A stretch of DNA of 37,885 bases from Coprococcus sp. (GCA_016296785.1 JAEDHX010000010.1:1-37885), one strand, 5' to 3'; counted from the stretch's first letter, positions 1 through 7,409 are shown. Translations and numbers: made by a program. The notes: generated from the sequence alone by a model not told the origin.

Positions 1-34
1 ACCTGTCCCCATGGCAAACCCTGTCCCCATTGCT
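1..34. repeat. Partial copy of a REP-like repeat at the window edge
   Basis: The first 17 bases (ACCTGTCCCCATGGCAA) match the end of the repeat arm at 1719-1741 with one change. A second related block, CCTGTCCCCATTGC, follows at 20-33. This looks like the right end of another copy of the dyad element found at 1496-1741, cut by the window boundary. Only the edge is visible, so the element's extent is unknown. Confidence 0.55.
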
Positions 35-61
35 ATATGTACATTGTGAAAGGAATTATGT

Positions 62-1492
62 ATGAGGATTAATAGGAAGATAATGCTAGCTGCGCTAGCG
101 GGAGTTATAGCTGTGCAATCCATGCTTACCGGGTGCGGAAAGGAAACAGTAGACTACAATGTAAACGATAGTTCAGATAAGACAAATGTGTCTGATAATG
201 GAAATACATCTGGCGGAGGGAATATAAGAAACAGGCTTAGTGTTCCGGCTTCCATTAATAAAGATTTAGATACTGGTAATTCAGGGTTAGACAGCATTGC
301 AATAAGCTGCGAGGAAGTGCTTGTTCCTGAAACTGATAATATGGTCATTTGTTATATGAAGGCAGTAAATGGAACAAATGAAGACAAAAAGAGGATAGCT
401 GAGGCTGTATTTGAAAAAGAAAAAGGCATCTATTTGTATGATTATGAAACAAAGACAAAAGAGGATATTCAGAAAGAGATTGATAACTACAATTCCATTT
501 TGAATGATAGTAATATTGCCGGGAATGACGAGTATATTGCAAATATTAAGGTAAATATACTTGAATTGGAGAAGAAGCTGATTACAGCTCCGGATTCATA
601 TGAGGCAGCAGGAAACTATAGTGCCAATGCATTTAGAGGCACTGTAAATGATATTCCTTATGTACTTAATGTAGAATGGAATGAAGAGCAGGCACCTTCG
701 GCAAGAGGATATAGGGTATACTATAGTGCATTTAGTACACTTGACGTAAGACCATGTGAAGGTGCAGTAGAAGGATATATTGGTGCAATATCAACTGATT
801 ATGAGACTGGTGAAAATGTAAATCAGGGCACCATGACAGAAGAAGAGGCTGGAGAAATAGCTATACAATTTCTTAACAAGGTGGGTATACCTAACGTAGA
901 GCTTACACAATCAGACGACTTGTTGTGGTGGTATTACGATAGTTCATATGAAGAAATTGCAAGTGAGTATGATGGCTATTTTCTTCAGCTTATAAAAACA
1001 ATAAACGGTGTGCCTGTATATTCTGAAGAAATGCTTGAGGACAATTATTTAAAGACAAATGATATATGGTTGAAATTTCCAAAAGAGAAATATATCGTTA
1101 TTGTATATGACGGACGTGTTATTGAGGCAGATTGGGAGCAGGTATTTGGAACAGAAGAGAAAAAGGAGCCGGCGGAGCTGCTCTCATTTGACAAAATATT
1201 AGAACGTGCAAATGAAGAAATCGCTAAATATTTTGAGAAATACCCAACAAAATATAGTAATGTTAAATTCAATGAGGTTAAGCTGACATATCAAATAGTA
1301 TCAGATGGTAATAATGGCTACAAGTATATTCCTGTTTGGGCATTTTCACAAAAAGAAGAAAATGCATATAGTGAGAACCCTAATGCCACAAAGCATCTCG
1401 TAATGATAAACGCCATAGACGGCACAGCAATAGACCTAATTGACGAAGCCAAGAAGCTTGGCTGCTATATCGAAGGCCAGCCGGTAGGCTAA
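62..1492 (+). CDS. Secreted lipoprotein, DUF6034-like, copy 1
   Basis: A 476-residue lipoprotein of unknown function. The first 25 residues form a type II signal peptide: positive MRINRK, a hydrophobic run, and the lipobox LTGC with Cys25 as the lipidation site. The mature protein should therefore sit on the outer face of the membrane. A low-complexity Asn/Ser/Gly linker follows at about residues 30-60, then a folded region with several Trp/Tyr-rich segments and a C-terminal motif close to VMINAIDGTAIDL. AAGGA at 50-54 sits seven bases before the ATG. The downstream gene at 1860 is a full-length paralogue that aligns from lipobox to C-terminus. I associate both with the lachnospiraceal DUF6034 lipoproteins from memory, not from a search. 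No enzymatic motif is recognisable. Confidence 0.8.
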   Translation: MRINRKIMLAALAGVIAVQSMLTGCGKETVDYNVNDSSDKTNVSDNGNTSGGGNIRNRLSVPASINKDLDTGNSGLDSIAISCEEVLVPETDNMVICYMKAVNGTNEDKKRIAEAVFEKEKGIYLYDYETKTKEDIQKEIDNYNSILNDSNIAGNDEYIANIKVNILELEKKLITAPDSYEAAGNYSANAFRGTVNDIPYVLNVEWNEEQAPSARGYRVYYSAFSTLDVRPCEGAVEGYIGAISTDYETGENVNQGTMTEEEAGEIAIQFLNKVGIPNVELTQSDDLLWWYYDSSYEEIASEYDGYFLQLIKTINGVPVYSEEMLEDNYLKTNDIWLKFPKEKYIVIVYDGRVIEADWEQVFGTEEKKEPAELLSFDKILERANEEIAKYFEKYPTKYSNVKFNEVKLTYQIVSDGNNGYKYIPVWAFSQKEENAYSENPNATKHLVMINAIDGTAIDLIDEAKKLGCYIEGQPVG

Positions 1493-1495
1493 CTC

Positions 1496-1741
1496 GCCAC
1501 GGGGACAGGTCCCGTGGCTAAAAATAACCGGACGAACTTCGGAGAAAATAGCATGATTGTTTTTCGGAACGCTTGCGCTTAGTAAAATACGTAATGGTAT
1601 TAAACTCATGACGCCAACTAGAGTTGCCGCCATTCGTTAAGTGCCAACGTATTTTAACTATCCTTAAAACAACCATACTATTTTCTCCGAAGTTTTTGTT
1701 TATTTGTGGAGGCTACTTGCCACGGGACCTGTCCCCGTGGC
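1496..1741. repeat. 246-bp palindromic (MITE/REP-like) element
   Basis: The 23-bp ends at 1496-1518 and 1719-1741 are exact reverse complements. Each end also folds on itself (GCCACGGG with CCCGTGGC). Further in, 1535-1563 and 1666-1694 pair with only a few mismatches, AGTAAAATACGT near 1581 pairs with the block near 1648, and a small hairpin (CAACT-AG-AGTTG) at 1615-1626 lies at the centre of symmetry. The whole stretch is therefore one long dyad. It contains no convincing ORF. GGGACAGGT-type palindromes are known in several bacteria as REP sequences mobilised by RAYT (Y1) transposases, and assignment to that class is inference. No target-site duplication is clear. Confidence 0.8.
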
Positions 1742-1859
1742 AAATGCGTGCAAATCTTAATTAAATCTTAAAATATGAATATTTTGGTTTCTAAATATAT
1801 AGAAATAGTTTAATATATGCATATACTTTTAGAAATAAAAATATCTTGGGAGGAATAAG

Positions 1860-3314
1860 ATGAAGAGGAATAAAATAAAAAAAGCAGCGGTAATAGCTCT
1901 TGCAGGACTTATGATGACACAAGCCGCACTTACGGGCTGTGGAAAGAAAACTGTTGATTATAATGTTGATGGCACCACAGATGAGAATGGCGAGAATAAC
2001 AACGGTAATAAATCAGATAAAGGAGGAATTGCCGGCAAGCTTGGTATACCGGATTCGATTAATGAGACAATTGATGTAGGTACTTCCGGATTGGGAAAAA
2101 TTACCATAAACTGTGAAGAGCCAAAGATTCCTGAAATTGATAAAATGGTTGTTGCTCATTATACACCAATAACTATGAGTAACGAAGATAAGAAGAAGAT
2201 TGCAGAGACCTTATTTGAAAAGGATAAGGGAATATATGTATATGATTATGAGAACCGTACAAAAGATGATATTCAGAAGGAGATTGATTGGTATAAGACT
2301 CAGATAGATGAGACAAAGGCAAATGGAGACTCTGAGTACCTTACATATCTTGAGGAAGAAGTAAGTAATCTTGAAAATAAACTTGCAGAGGCACCTGAAA
2401 CTTATCCTGATGCAGGAGATTACTCAGGAGATATATTTAGAGGAACTGTAGATGGCGTTACATATTCACTTAGTATGGATTCTAGTTCCGGTGAAGATAT
2501 GGTAGGCATGGGTTCTTCAGTATACTTTAGTTCAGAAAATGCACTTTATATAAGACCATATGAGGGCGCTACATACGGATATGTAGATTCATATGTGGAC
2601 CCTTATTCAACAGTTGATGCAGAAACAACAGTGAATGGTAGCAGTATATCAATAGAAGAAGCGGAAGAGATTGCAGAAAGATTCCTTGATAACATTGGAG
2701 CTTCGGATTTAGTTAAGATAAATTCAAATGATGCATTTTGGGTGTATTATAACAATGATGGTGAAGAATTAGCCAGAGAAGCAGATGGTTATTATTTTGA
2801 ATATTCAAGAGCAATTAGTGGAACATCTACATATTCTGGAAACCTTTGGAGTGTTGATAATCTGAACCAGATTGACGGATGGATTAATCTTCCTATAGAA
2901 ACATATAGAGTAATTGTATATGACGGACGTATAATAGAGGCATCATGGCAGCAGATATTCGGTTCAGCTGACAGCACAGAGGATGTTGAACTGCTTTCTT
3001 ATGATGCTATTATCGAGAAGGCAAATACTGAAATTAGTAAGTATTATGAAAAATATCAGCCAAAATATAAGAATGTTGAATTCAATGATGCTAGATTGAC
3101 ATATTACTTGGTTTCTGACGATGGCGGAAAATGTAAATACATTCCTGTATGGATATTCTCACAGTATGAAGAGTATATGGATATGGATAATTCAAATGAT
3201 CCGGTTCAGCTTGTAATAATAAATGCTATAGATGGTTCAGTAATTGATATAGTTGAGGAAGCCAAAAAGCTTGGCTGTTTTGAAGACTATAGTAACTCAA
3301 TAACAAAAGGATAA
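1860..3314 (+). CDS. Secreted lipoprotein, DUF6034-like, copy 2
   Basis: A 484-residue paralogue of the gene at 62-1492. The signal peptide ends in the lipobox LTGC with Cys27. An Asn/Gly-rich linker follows, and then the same ordered blocks as copy 1: GIYVYDYENRTKDDIQKEID, an ISIEEAEEIAERFL segment, a YRVIVYDGRIIEASWQQ block, and a closing VIINAIDGSVIDIVEEAKKLGC. The SD GGGAGG at 1848-1853 precedes the ATG by six bases. The shared C-terminal KKLGC cysteine may be structural. The two genes probably arose by tandem duplication and now flank a palindromic element. The function is unknown; the protein is anchored to the outer face of the membrane. Confidence 0.82.
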   Translation: MKRNKIKKAAVIALAGLMMTQAALTGCGKKTVDYNVDGTTDENGENNNGNKSDKGGIAGKLGIPDSINETIDVGTSGLGKITINCEEPKIPEIDKMVVAHYTPITMSNEDKKKIAETLFEKDKGIYVYDYENRTKDDIQKEIDWYKTQIDETKANGDSEYLTYLEEEVSNLENKLAEAPETYPDAGDYSGDIFRGTVDGVTYSLSMDSSSGEDMVGMGSSVYFSSENALYIRPYEGATYGYVDSYVDPYSTVDAETTVNGSSISIEEAEEIAERFLDNIGASDLVKINSNDAFWVYYNNDGEELAREADGYYFEYSRAISGTSTYSGNLWSVDNLNQIDGWINLPIETYRVIVYDGRIIEASWQQIFGSADSTEDVELLSYDAIIEKANTEISKYYEKYQPKYKNVEFNDARLTYYLVSDDGGKCKYIPVWIFSQYEEYMDMDNSNDPVQLVIINAIDGSVIDIVEEAKKLGCFEDYSNSITKG

Positions 3315-3323
3315 ACTAACGGA

Positions 3324-3360
3324 CAGTCGCCACTCGCCAAGCACTTGCCAAGTGCGACTG
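3324..3360. repeat. Short REP-like hairpin before the dehydrogenase gene
   Basis: CAGTCGC at 3324-3330 pairs with GCGACTG at 3354-3360, and the stem extends inward by ACT/AGT across a one-base bulge. The loop holds two copies of GCCAAG. The hairpin starts nine bases after the lipoprotein stop and ends just before the SD of the next gene. It lacks a U-run, so a mobile-repeat or mRNA-boundary role fits better than an intrinsic terminator. Confidence 0.5.
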
Positions 3361-3376
3361 AATGGAGGAAATGAAT

Positions 3377-4345
3377 TTGAAGATTGTTGTGCTTGATGGA
3401 TATGTTTTGAATCCGGGAGATATTAGCTTTGCTGGCTTTGAAGAGATAGGTGAGCTTACGGTGTATGACAGGTCAGAGCCGGAGGTCGTTGTTGAGAGAA
3501 TCGGTGATGCCGAGATTATCATGACGAACAAGACGGTTATTGATAAGGAAGTAATTAGCAGCTGTCCTAACTTAAAATATATTGGGGTAAATGCGACCGG
3601 ATACAATGTAGTTGATGTTAAGGCTGCAAGTAAGGCCGGTATAGTAGTTACAAATGTTCCTGAGTACGGAACTGACGCAGTAGCACAATTCACATTTGCT
3701 CTTATGCTTGAGCTTTGTAATAAGGTTGGGATGCATAGCCGTTCTGTAGCAGATGGTGATTGGACAAGAATAAAGGACTTTTCTTATAATCTTGCACCAC
3801 TAATTGATGTAAAGGGTAAGACGCTTGGAATTATTGGATATGGAAGCATTGGAAGCAGAGTCGCTGAGCTAGCGCTGGCATTTGGAATGAATGTAATTGT
3901 GAATAGCAGGATGAAGAAGGAGCTCATTAATTGCCCTTATAGTGACCGTACGATAAGCTATGCTGACAGAGATACCGTGTTTAGAAATGCTGATATTATA
4001 TCGCTTCACTGTCCTTTATTTGACACAACGGAGAATATGATTAATAAAGAATCCATTTCGCTTATGAAGGATGGAGCGATGCTTATAAATACTGCAAGAG
4101 GTGGACTTGTAGTTGAGCAGGATCTTGCTGATGCCCTAAATAGTGGAAAGCTTGCAGGTGCAGCTCTTGATGTGGTAAGCACAGAGCCTATGGCTAAGGA
4201 TAATCCTCTGCTTAATGCCAGAAATGTAATAATAACACCACATATTGCATGGGCATCAAAGGAAGCCAGAACAAGACTTGTTGGAATTGCAGTAGATAAC
4301 TTAACAGCATTTTTGAATGGTACGCCACAGAATGTTGTAAATTAG
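3377..4345 (+). CDS. D-isomer 2-hydroxyacid dehydrogenase (glycerate dehydrogenase-like)
   Basis: NAD(P)-dependent oxidoreductase of the D-2-hydroxyacid dehydrogenase superfamily, cytoplasmic. It interconverts a 2-oxoacid and a D-2-hydroxyacid, probably hydroxypyruvate and D-glycerate. The Rossmann nucleotide motif GYGSIG and the family signature LINTARGGLVVE are present. The catalytic triad reads as Arg241, Glu270 and His289 when numbered from the chosen start. I place the start at TTG 3377, not ATG 3362: GGAGG at 3364-3368 lies eight bases upstream of the TTG but overlaps the ATG, and translation from the TTG gives the classic (M)KIVVLDGYVLNPGD beginning. It is followed 10 bases later by the AlkD-like gene, so the two are likely cotranscribed. 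The exact substrate cannot be read from the sequence. Confidence 0.85.
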   Translation: MKIVVLDGYVLNPGDISFAGFEEIGELTVYDRSEPEVVVERIGDAEIIMTNKTVIDKEVISSCPNLKYIGVNATGYNVVDVKAASKAGIVVTNVPEYGTDAVAQFTFALMLELCNKVGMHSRSVADGDWTRIKDFSYNLAPLIDVKGKTLGIIGYGSIGSRVAELALAFGMNVIVNSRMKKELINCPYSDRTISYADRDTVFRNADIISLHCPLFDTTENMINKESISLMKDGAMLINTARGGLVVEQDLADALNSGKLAGAALDVVSTEPMAKDNPLLNARNVIITPHIAWASKEARTRLVGIAVDNLTAFLNGTPQNVVN

Positions 4346-4355
4346 GAGATACGAT

Positions 4356-5099
4356 ATGGGAAGTAATCAGGGATATAGTGTAAATGACTTGGTAAGAGAT
4401 GAATTATACAAAAATATGGATGCCGAATATGGAAGATTCTCTGCGTCGCTAAATCCTAATTGTGGCAATATTATTGGTGTAAGAATCCCAATATTAAGAA
4501 AAATGGCAAAAGAAATTGCTTCTGTTAACTGGAAGGAATATCTTGATAATGCCGTTGATGATACATTTGAGGAAATAATGCTTCAGGCACTTGTGCTTGG
4601 TTATGCAAAGGGCAGAATAGAAGACATTTTATTTTATACCGAAGAATTTATTCCCAAAATTGATAACTGGTCAGTCTGTGACACCTTCTGCAGTACTTTT
4701 AAGATTGCAAGGAAATATCAGAAAGAGGTGTGGGATTTTCTTATTAAATTTATGCAGACATCAAAGATACCGGGTGAATTCAGACTTAGGTTTGTTACGA
4801 TTATGATGATGGACCATTTCCTAAATGATGAGTACATTGATAAGGTTTTGTATGCATATAACACCATGAAGGATGACGGATATTATTTTAAAATGGGTAT
4901 GGCATGGGCACTTGCAACTGCATATGTTAAATATCCTGACAAAACTATGGAGTTATTAAAGAATAATACCTTTGATGATTTTACATTTAACAAGGCTATT
5001 TCAAAGATGCAGGAATCCTTTAGAATTTCCGATAAGGATAAGAAAATGCTTAAAGCAATGAGAAGAAACAAAGAGGACTCTGCAAAACAAGATAAATAG
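4356..5099 (+). CDS. DNA alkylation repair protein, AlkD-like
   Basis: A 247-residue, all-helical protein of the AlkC/AlkD HEAT-like repeat family. AlkD members are DNA glycosylases that remove N3/N7-alkylated purines, and they bind DNA in the groove of the solenoid. The family-typical N-terminus (YGRFSASLNPNCGNIIGVRIPILRKMAKEIA region, residues 24-54) and the central DNWSVCDTF motif, with its Trp and Asp, are present. The helical-repeat cadence continues to about residue 215, and a basic Lys-rich tail follows. AGGAGATACG at 4345-4354 provides the SD. It follows the dehydrogenase closely. Many family members in Bacillota have no tested glycosylase activity, so the family is firm but the activity is inferred. 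Confidence 0.82.
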   Translation: MGSNQGYSVNDLVRDELYKNMDAEYGRFSASLNPNCGNIIGVRIPILRKMAKEIASVNWKEYLDNAVDDTFEEIMLQALVLGYAKGRIEDILFYTEEFIPKIDNWSVCDTFCSTFKIARKYQKEVWDFLIKFMQTSKIPGEFRLRFVTIMMMDHFLNDEYIDKVLYAYNTMKDDGYYFKMGMAWALATAYVKYPDKTMELLKNNTFDDFTFNKAISKMQESFRISDKDKKMLKAMRRNKEDSAKQDK

Positions 5100-5117
5100 T
5101 ATTAAGATAATAAAAAT

Positions 5118-5191
5118 ATGTTCCATATAAGGAATAAACCGCCATATCATGAGCAAAATAAATATGGGAGGTTATTTCTGATGTGGAACAT
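5118..5191 (+). promoter_or_regulatory. Long hairpin including the SD and start codon of the PTS-like gene
   Basis: Arms 5118-5147 and 5162-5191 (30 bases each) are reverse complementary at 24 of 30 positions, with two more G-U pairs, around a 14-base loop. The right arm contains the GGGAGG SD (5166-5171) and the AUG at 5181. The AUG is fully paired, one position as a wobble. Part of the SD lies in an internal loop. In mRNA this would hinder ribosome loading. As DNA it could also be a protein-binding dyad. No terminator follows, so it is not a classical transcription attenuator. Confidence 0.6.
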
Positions 5192-6083
5192 TTTTTTATT
5201 TGGTCTGACAAATAACTGGTGGTTATATGCAACCTTCGTAGCTTGTGCAGGTTCTATTATATGTGTATGGTTATATTCAAAAAGACAGACACAAAAAGCC
5301 GTACCGGTAAAATGTGAAAATACCGAGGCTTGCGAAACTAAAAAGCTTGCCGGAATAGTATCAGGTCTTGGAGGCGTTGATAATATATATGAATTGGATA
5401 ACTGCGCAACAAGACTCAGAGTGGTTGTAAATGACAGCAGACTTGTAGACAGGGATATTCTGAGGAAGACAGGTGCTAGAGGAATACTTGGCAAAAACAG
5501 GGGAATCCAGATAATTTACGGACTAAATGCAGAAAGGATAAATATCCAATTAAAAAAATACGTGGACAAACTTAAGGAAGCGGATAATGATTCTGCAGAA
5601 GAAATATTAGTTAGCGATGAACAAATTATTGAAAGGATTTATGCGCCTGTTGAAGGGGACATTGTGTATCTGGCTGATATACACGGTTATGAAGCTAATG
5701 GAAATGAAAATCGAGACGGAATTGCTATTTTCCCCAAAAGAGGAGAAATCAGGGCGCCGTTTGATGGCGAAATTAGATCTTCGAGCCAGGCAGGAAGCAA
5801 ACTAGTAATCAAATCCTCAAAAGGAATAACAATATTAATTAGTATTGGTAGAGACCTTTCCGGTCTTGGCGGTGAAGGAATCAAATTGTATGTGTCAGAA
5901 GGCAGCCATGTAAGAAAGGGCAGCCTCCTGGCGGAATTTGATATGGACCTTATAACAGGCAGAGGATTTGAAACGACTATCTATGTCATATTTGCACCAT
6001 TAAAAGAGGGCTATGGCTATCAGGCATATATAAGGGAAAATGTTAACTATGAGCATATTGCGATGGTGGTTTTTGAGGAGTAA
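5181..6083 (+). CDS. Membrane-anchored PTS EIIB-EIIA-like protein lacking IIA histidines
   Basis: A 300-residue protein built from pieces of the glucose-type PTS without an EIIC transporter. Residues 9-33 form one membrane segment. An EIIB domain follows (about 50-125) and keeps its phospho-cysteine in LDNCATRLRVVV (Cys75). The C-terminal Crr-like EIIA domain (about 150-290) is clear from APVEGDIVYL, DGIAIFPKRGEIRAPFDGEI, GGEGIKLYVSEG and SHVRKGSLLAEFD. Aligned by eye with E. coli EIIA(Glc), the phospho-accepting His90 is Ser221 (ILISIG for the usual VHFG/IHIG) and His75 is Ser206. The IIA domain is therefore unlikely to carry phosphate. ATG 5181 is the start because GGGAGG lies nine bases upstream, whereas the ATG at 5118 has no SD. 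A regulatory or sensory role is inferred; PTS transport is unlikely. Confidence 0.78.
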   Translation: MWNIFLFGLTNNWWLYATFVACAGSIICVWLYSKRQTQKAVPVKCENTEACETKKLAGIVSGLGGVDNIYELDNCATRLRVVVNDSRLVDRDILRKTGARGILGKNRGIQIIYGLNAERINIQLKKYVDKLKEADNDSAEEILVSDEQIIERIYAPVEGDIVYLADIHGYEANGNENRDGIAIFPKRGEIRAPFDGEIRSSSQAGSKLVIKSSKGITILISIGRDLSGLGGEGIKLYVSEGSHVRKGSLLAEFDMDLITGRGFETTIYVIFAPLKEGYGYQAYIRENVNYEHIAMVVFEE

Positions 6084-6096
6084 GTTCAATGTTTTT

Positions 6097-6125
6097 GTGA
6101 CAAATAATGGATAATATTATATAGT
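6097..6125 (+). promoter_or_regulatory. Candidate sigma-A promoter for the thioesterase gene
   Basis: GTGACA at 6097-6102 and TATAGT at 6120-6125 are separated by 17 bases in the gap after the PTS-like gene. Transcription would begin near 6132, about 70 bases before the next start codon. The assignment rests on consensus alone. Confidence 0.4.
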
Positions 6126-6204
6126 ATTTGTGTAAATGGAGACATATCAACATGATAGTGTTCAAGAGATTAACTAATATACAATAGAGAAAGGTTATTA
6201 GTAT

Positions 6205-6642
6205 ATGAATCAGACAAATAATAAACCGGTATCCGAGGAAGTAAAGGAAGCATTATTAAAGCTAACACAGGACAATATATACATGCAGAATCTTCAAATA
6301 GAAATAATGGATATGAAGCTAGGCTATGTTAAGGGAAAGATGATGGTAACAAATGAGATTATGAATCCATATGGTTCGATTCATGGTGGCTGCTTATATT
6401 CACTGGCAGATATCGTAACAGGTCTTGCTGCCTGCACTTATGGTGTGTTTTCTTCAACAATTGATGGCTCGATGGAATATATTATTCCGGCTATGAATAC
6501 AGATTATATAATCTGTGAATCAGTTGAGATACGTCAGGGCAAGCATGTATCCTTATATGAAGCAAATATTTATGATGATAAAGGTCAATTAGTCGATAAA
6601 GCCAGATTCTCGTTTTATATGATGAATCGTTCTATTGTATAA
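6205..6642 (+). CDS. Hotdog-fold thioesterase, PaaI family
   Basis: A 145-residue cytoplasmic protein with the single hotdog domain typical of PaaI/YbgC-like acyl-CoA thioesterases. The active-site helix region reads NPYGSIHGGCLYSLADIVTGLAA (residues 52-74), with the HGG turn and the acidic residue in LAD that are characteristic of the family. The C-terminal beta-sheet ends in a typical ARFSFYMM strand. Length fits a one-domain enzyme that works as a dimer or tetramer. The substrate is unknown; aryl- or short acyl-CoA is usual. AAAGG at 6190-6194 provides the SD. It is convergent with the TetR gene, with only 18 bases between the stops. Confidence 0.8.
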   Translation: MNQTNNKPVSEEVKEALLKLTQDNIYMQNLQIEIMDMKLGYVKGKMMVTNEIMNPYGSIHGGCLYSLADIVTGLAACTYGVFSSTIDGSMEYIIPAMNTDYIICESVEIRQGKHVSLYEANIYDDKGQLVDKARFSFYMMNRSIV

Positions 6643-6660
6643 AGATAATTGCCAGTAAGA

Positions 6661-7194
6661 TTACCTATAGGTAATCTTACTGATAACATCAGCAAGGATA
6701 TCAATAACTTCATTTGCATTTGAATCCTTATATTTCATAAATGTATAAACACTTCCCTGTATAAAGAGGGAGATAATAACATTTTCTCTTAAATCATTTA
6801 CCAACTCTGGATGAGATTCAAAGATAATATCTTTAATTTTCTTCTCAAGCTTATTTGTTAGTACCCCATAGCTTCTATCATCATCCGGAAATAATATTTT
6901 GAACAGATTACCCTGACTAAGTGCCGCATGGCATAGCTGGCGTGTTGCCTCAGCAGAGTTTGTGATAAAGAAGTCAGGATTAGGTATATCTGAAACAAGC
7001 GAGGATACGGCATCGTCCTCTAAATATTCTGATAAATCATATATATCCTTGAAATGCAGATAGAAGGTTTGTTTGCTAATATTTGCTTTCTCTGAGAGCT
7101 CTTTAACAGTAATTTTCTCAATAGGCTTTGTTGCTCTAAGCTCAATAAAGGAACTAAAAATGCTATTTCTTGTTTTCTGTACTCTTAAATCCAT
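6661..7194 (-). CDS. TetR/AcrR-family transcriptional regulator
   Basis: A 177-residue one-component regulator. The N-terminal DNA-binding domain covers about residues 1-50. The helix-turn-helix reads ITVKELSEKANISKQTFYLHFKDIYDL, where QTFYLHF is the family hallmark recognition helix. The C-terminal part is helical and likely binds a ligand and forms the dimer. It is transcribed divergently from glgB. A well-formed promoter and two palindromes fill the 185-bp gap (see the entries at 7275, 7323 and 7338), which suggests autoregulation and control of glgB or of further targets elsewhere. The ligand cannot be predicted. Confidence 0.85.
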   Translation of the reverse strand: MDLRVQKTRNSIFSSFIELRATKPIEKITVKELSEKANISKQTFYLHFKDIYDLSEYLEDDAVSSLVSDIPNPDFFITNSAEATRQLCHAALSQGNLFKILFPDDDRSYGVLTNKLEKKIKDIIFESHPELVNDLRENVIISLFIQGSVYTFMKYKDSNANEVIDILADVISKITYR

Positions 7195-7274
7195 ATCACG
7201 GTATCCCTTTCAATATACTTGTATTTCATCATTAATAAGTGATTTCTTTACAATATTATACTATCGTCAAATAA

Positions 7275-7288
7275 TTTACTAAAGTAAA
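7275..7288. promoter_or_regulatory. TetR operator candidate O1
   Basis: Perfect 14-bp dyad apart from its AA centre: TTTACT-AA-AGTAAA. It lies between the tetR start and its predicted promoter, where bound repressor would block elongation or initiation. The near-identical site at 7338-7351 supports it as a specific operator. Confidence 0.55.
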
Positions 7289-7322
7289 ATATCATAAATA
7301 GCAAATATTATACTTGTCTTAT

Positions 7323-7351
7323 ATAATAAATAAATAATTTACTATAGTCAA
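7323..7351 (-). promoter_or_regulatory. Promoter for the TetR gene
   Basis: On the minus strand, TTGACT (7351-7346), a 17-base spacer and TATTAT (7328-7323) form a near-consensus sigma-A promoter. Transcription would start near 7316 and give a leader of about 120 bases. The -35 box lies inside operator candidate O2, which fits autorepression. Confidence 0.6.
7338..7351. promoter_or_regulatory. TetR operator candidate O2
   Basis: TTTACTATAGTCAA is an imperfect dyad sharing its left half (ATAATTTACT with preceding bases) with O1. The two centres are 63 bp apart, close to six helical turns, so both would face the same side of the helix. O2 covers the -35 box of tetR and sits just upstream of a perfect TATAAT at 7356-7361 pointing to glgB. 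Confidence 0.55.
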
Positions 7352-7355
7352 TAAA

Positions 7356-7361
7356 TATAAT
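7356..7361 (+). promoter_or_regulatory. -10 element of a possible glgB promoter
   Basis: TATAAT matches the -10 consensus exactly and lies about 50 bases before the glgB start. The expected -35 position (about 7333-7338) is a poor match, so this promoter is tentative. Its position next to O2 would make it repressible by TetR. Confidence 0.35.
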
Positions 7362-7409
7362 AGACATTTGACGATGTGAATGATGAGTATTTTACCAAGG
7401 AGAAGTAGT

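Larger units (their letters stand above)
7263..7375. repeat. Exact 10-bp inverted repeat flanking the tetR-glgB control region
   Basis: ATCGTCAAAT at 7263-7272 and its exact reverse complement ATTTGACGAT at 7366-7375 bracket both operator-like palindromes. They may be half-sites of a second binding protein or a looping element. In DNA this AT-rich, a chance origin cannot be excluded. Confidence 0.4.

Noticed and set aside
1436..1633. 65-codon minus-strand frame in the palindromic element
   Set aside because: Strong dyad symmetry explains the sequence, and there is no SD or recognisable protein.
5118..5180. Upstream ATG start (5118) for the PTS-like protein
   Set aside because: It has no SD and would translate through the hairpin; the MWNIF start at 5181 has a properly spaced GGGAGG.
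5118..5191. BglG/LicT-type antiterminator for the PTS-like gene
   Set aside because: The arms are much longer than known RAT sites, no terminator hairpin with a U-run follows, and no BglG-family gene is near.
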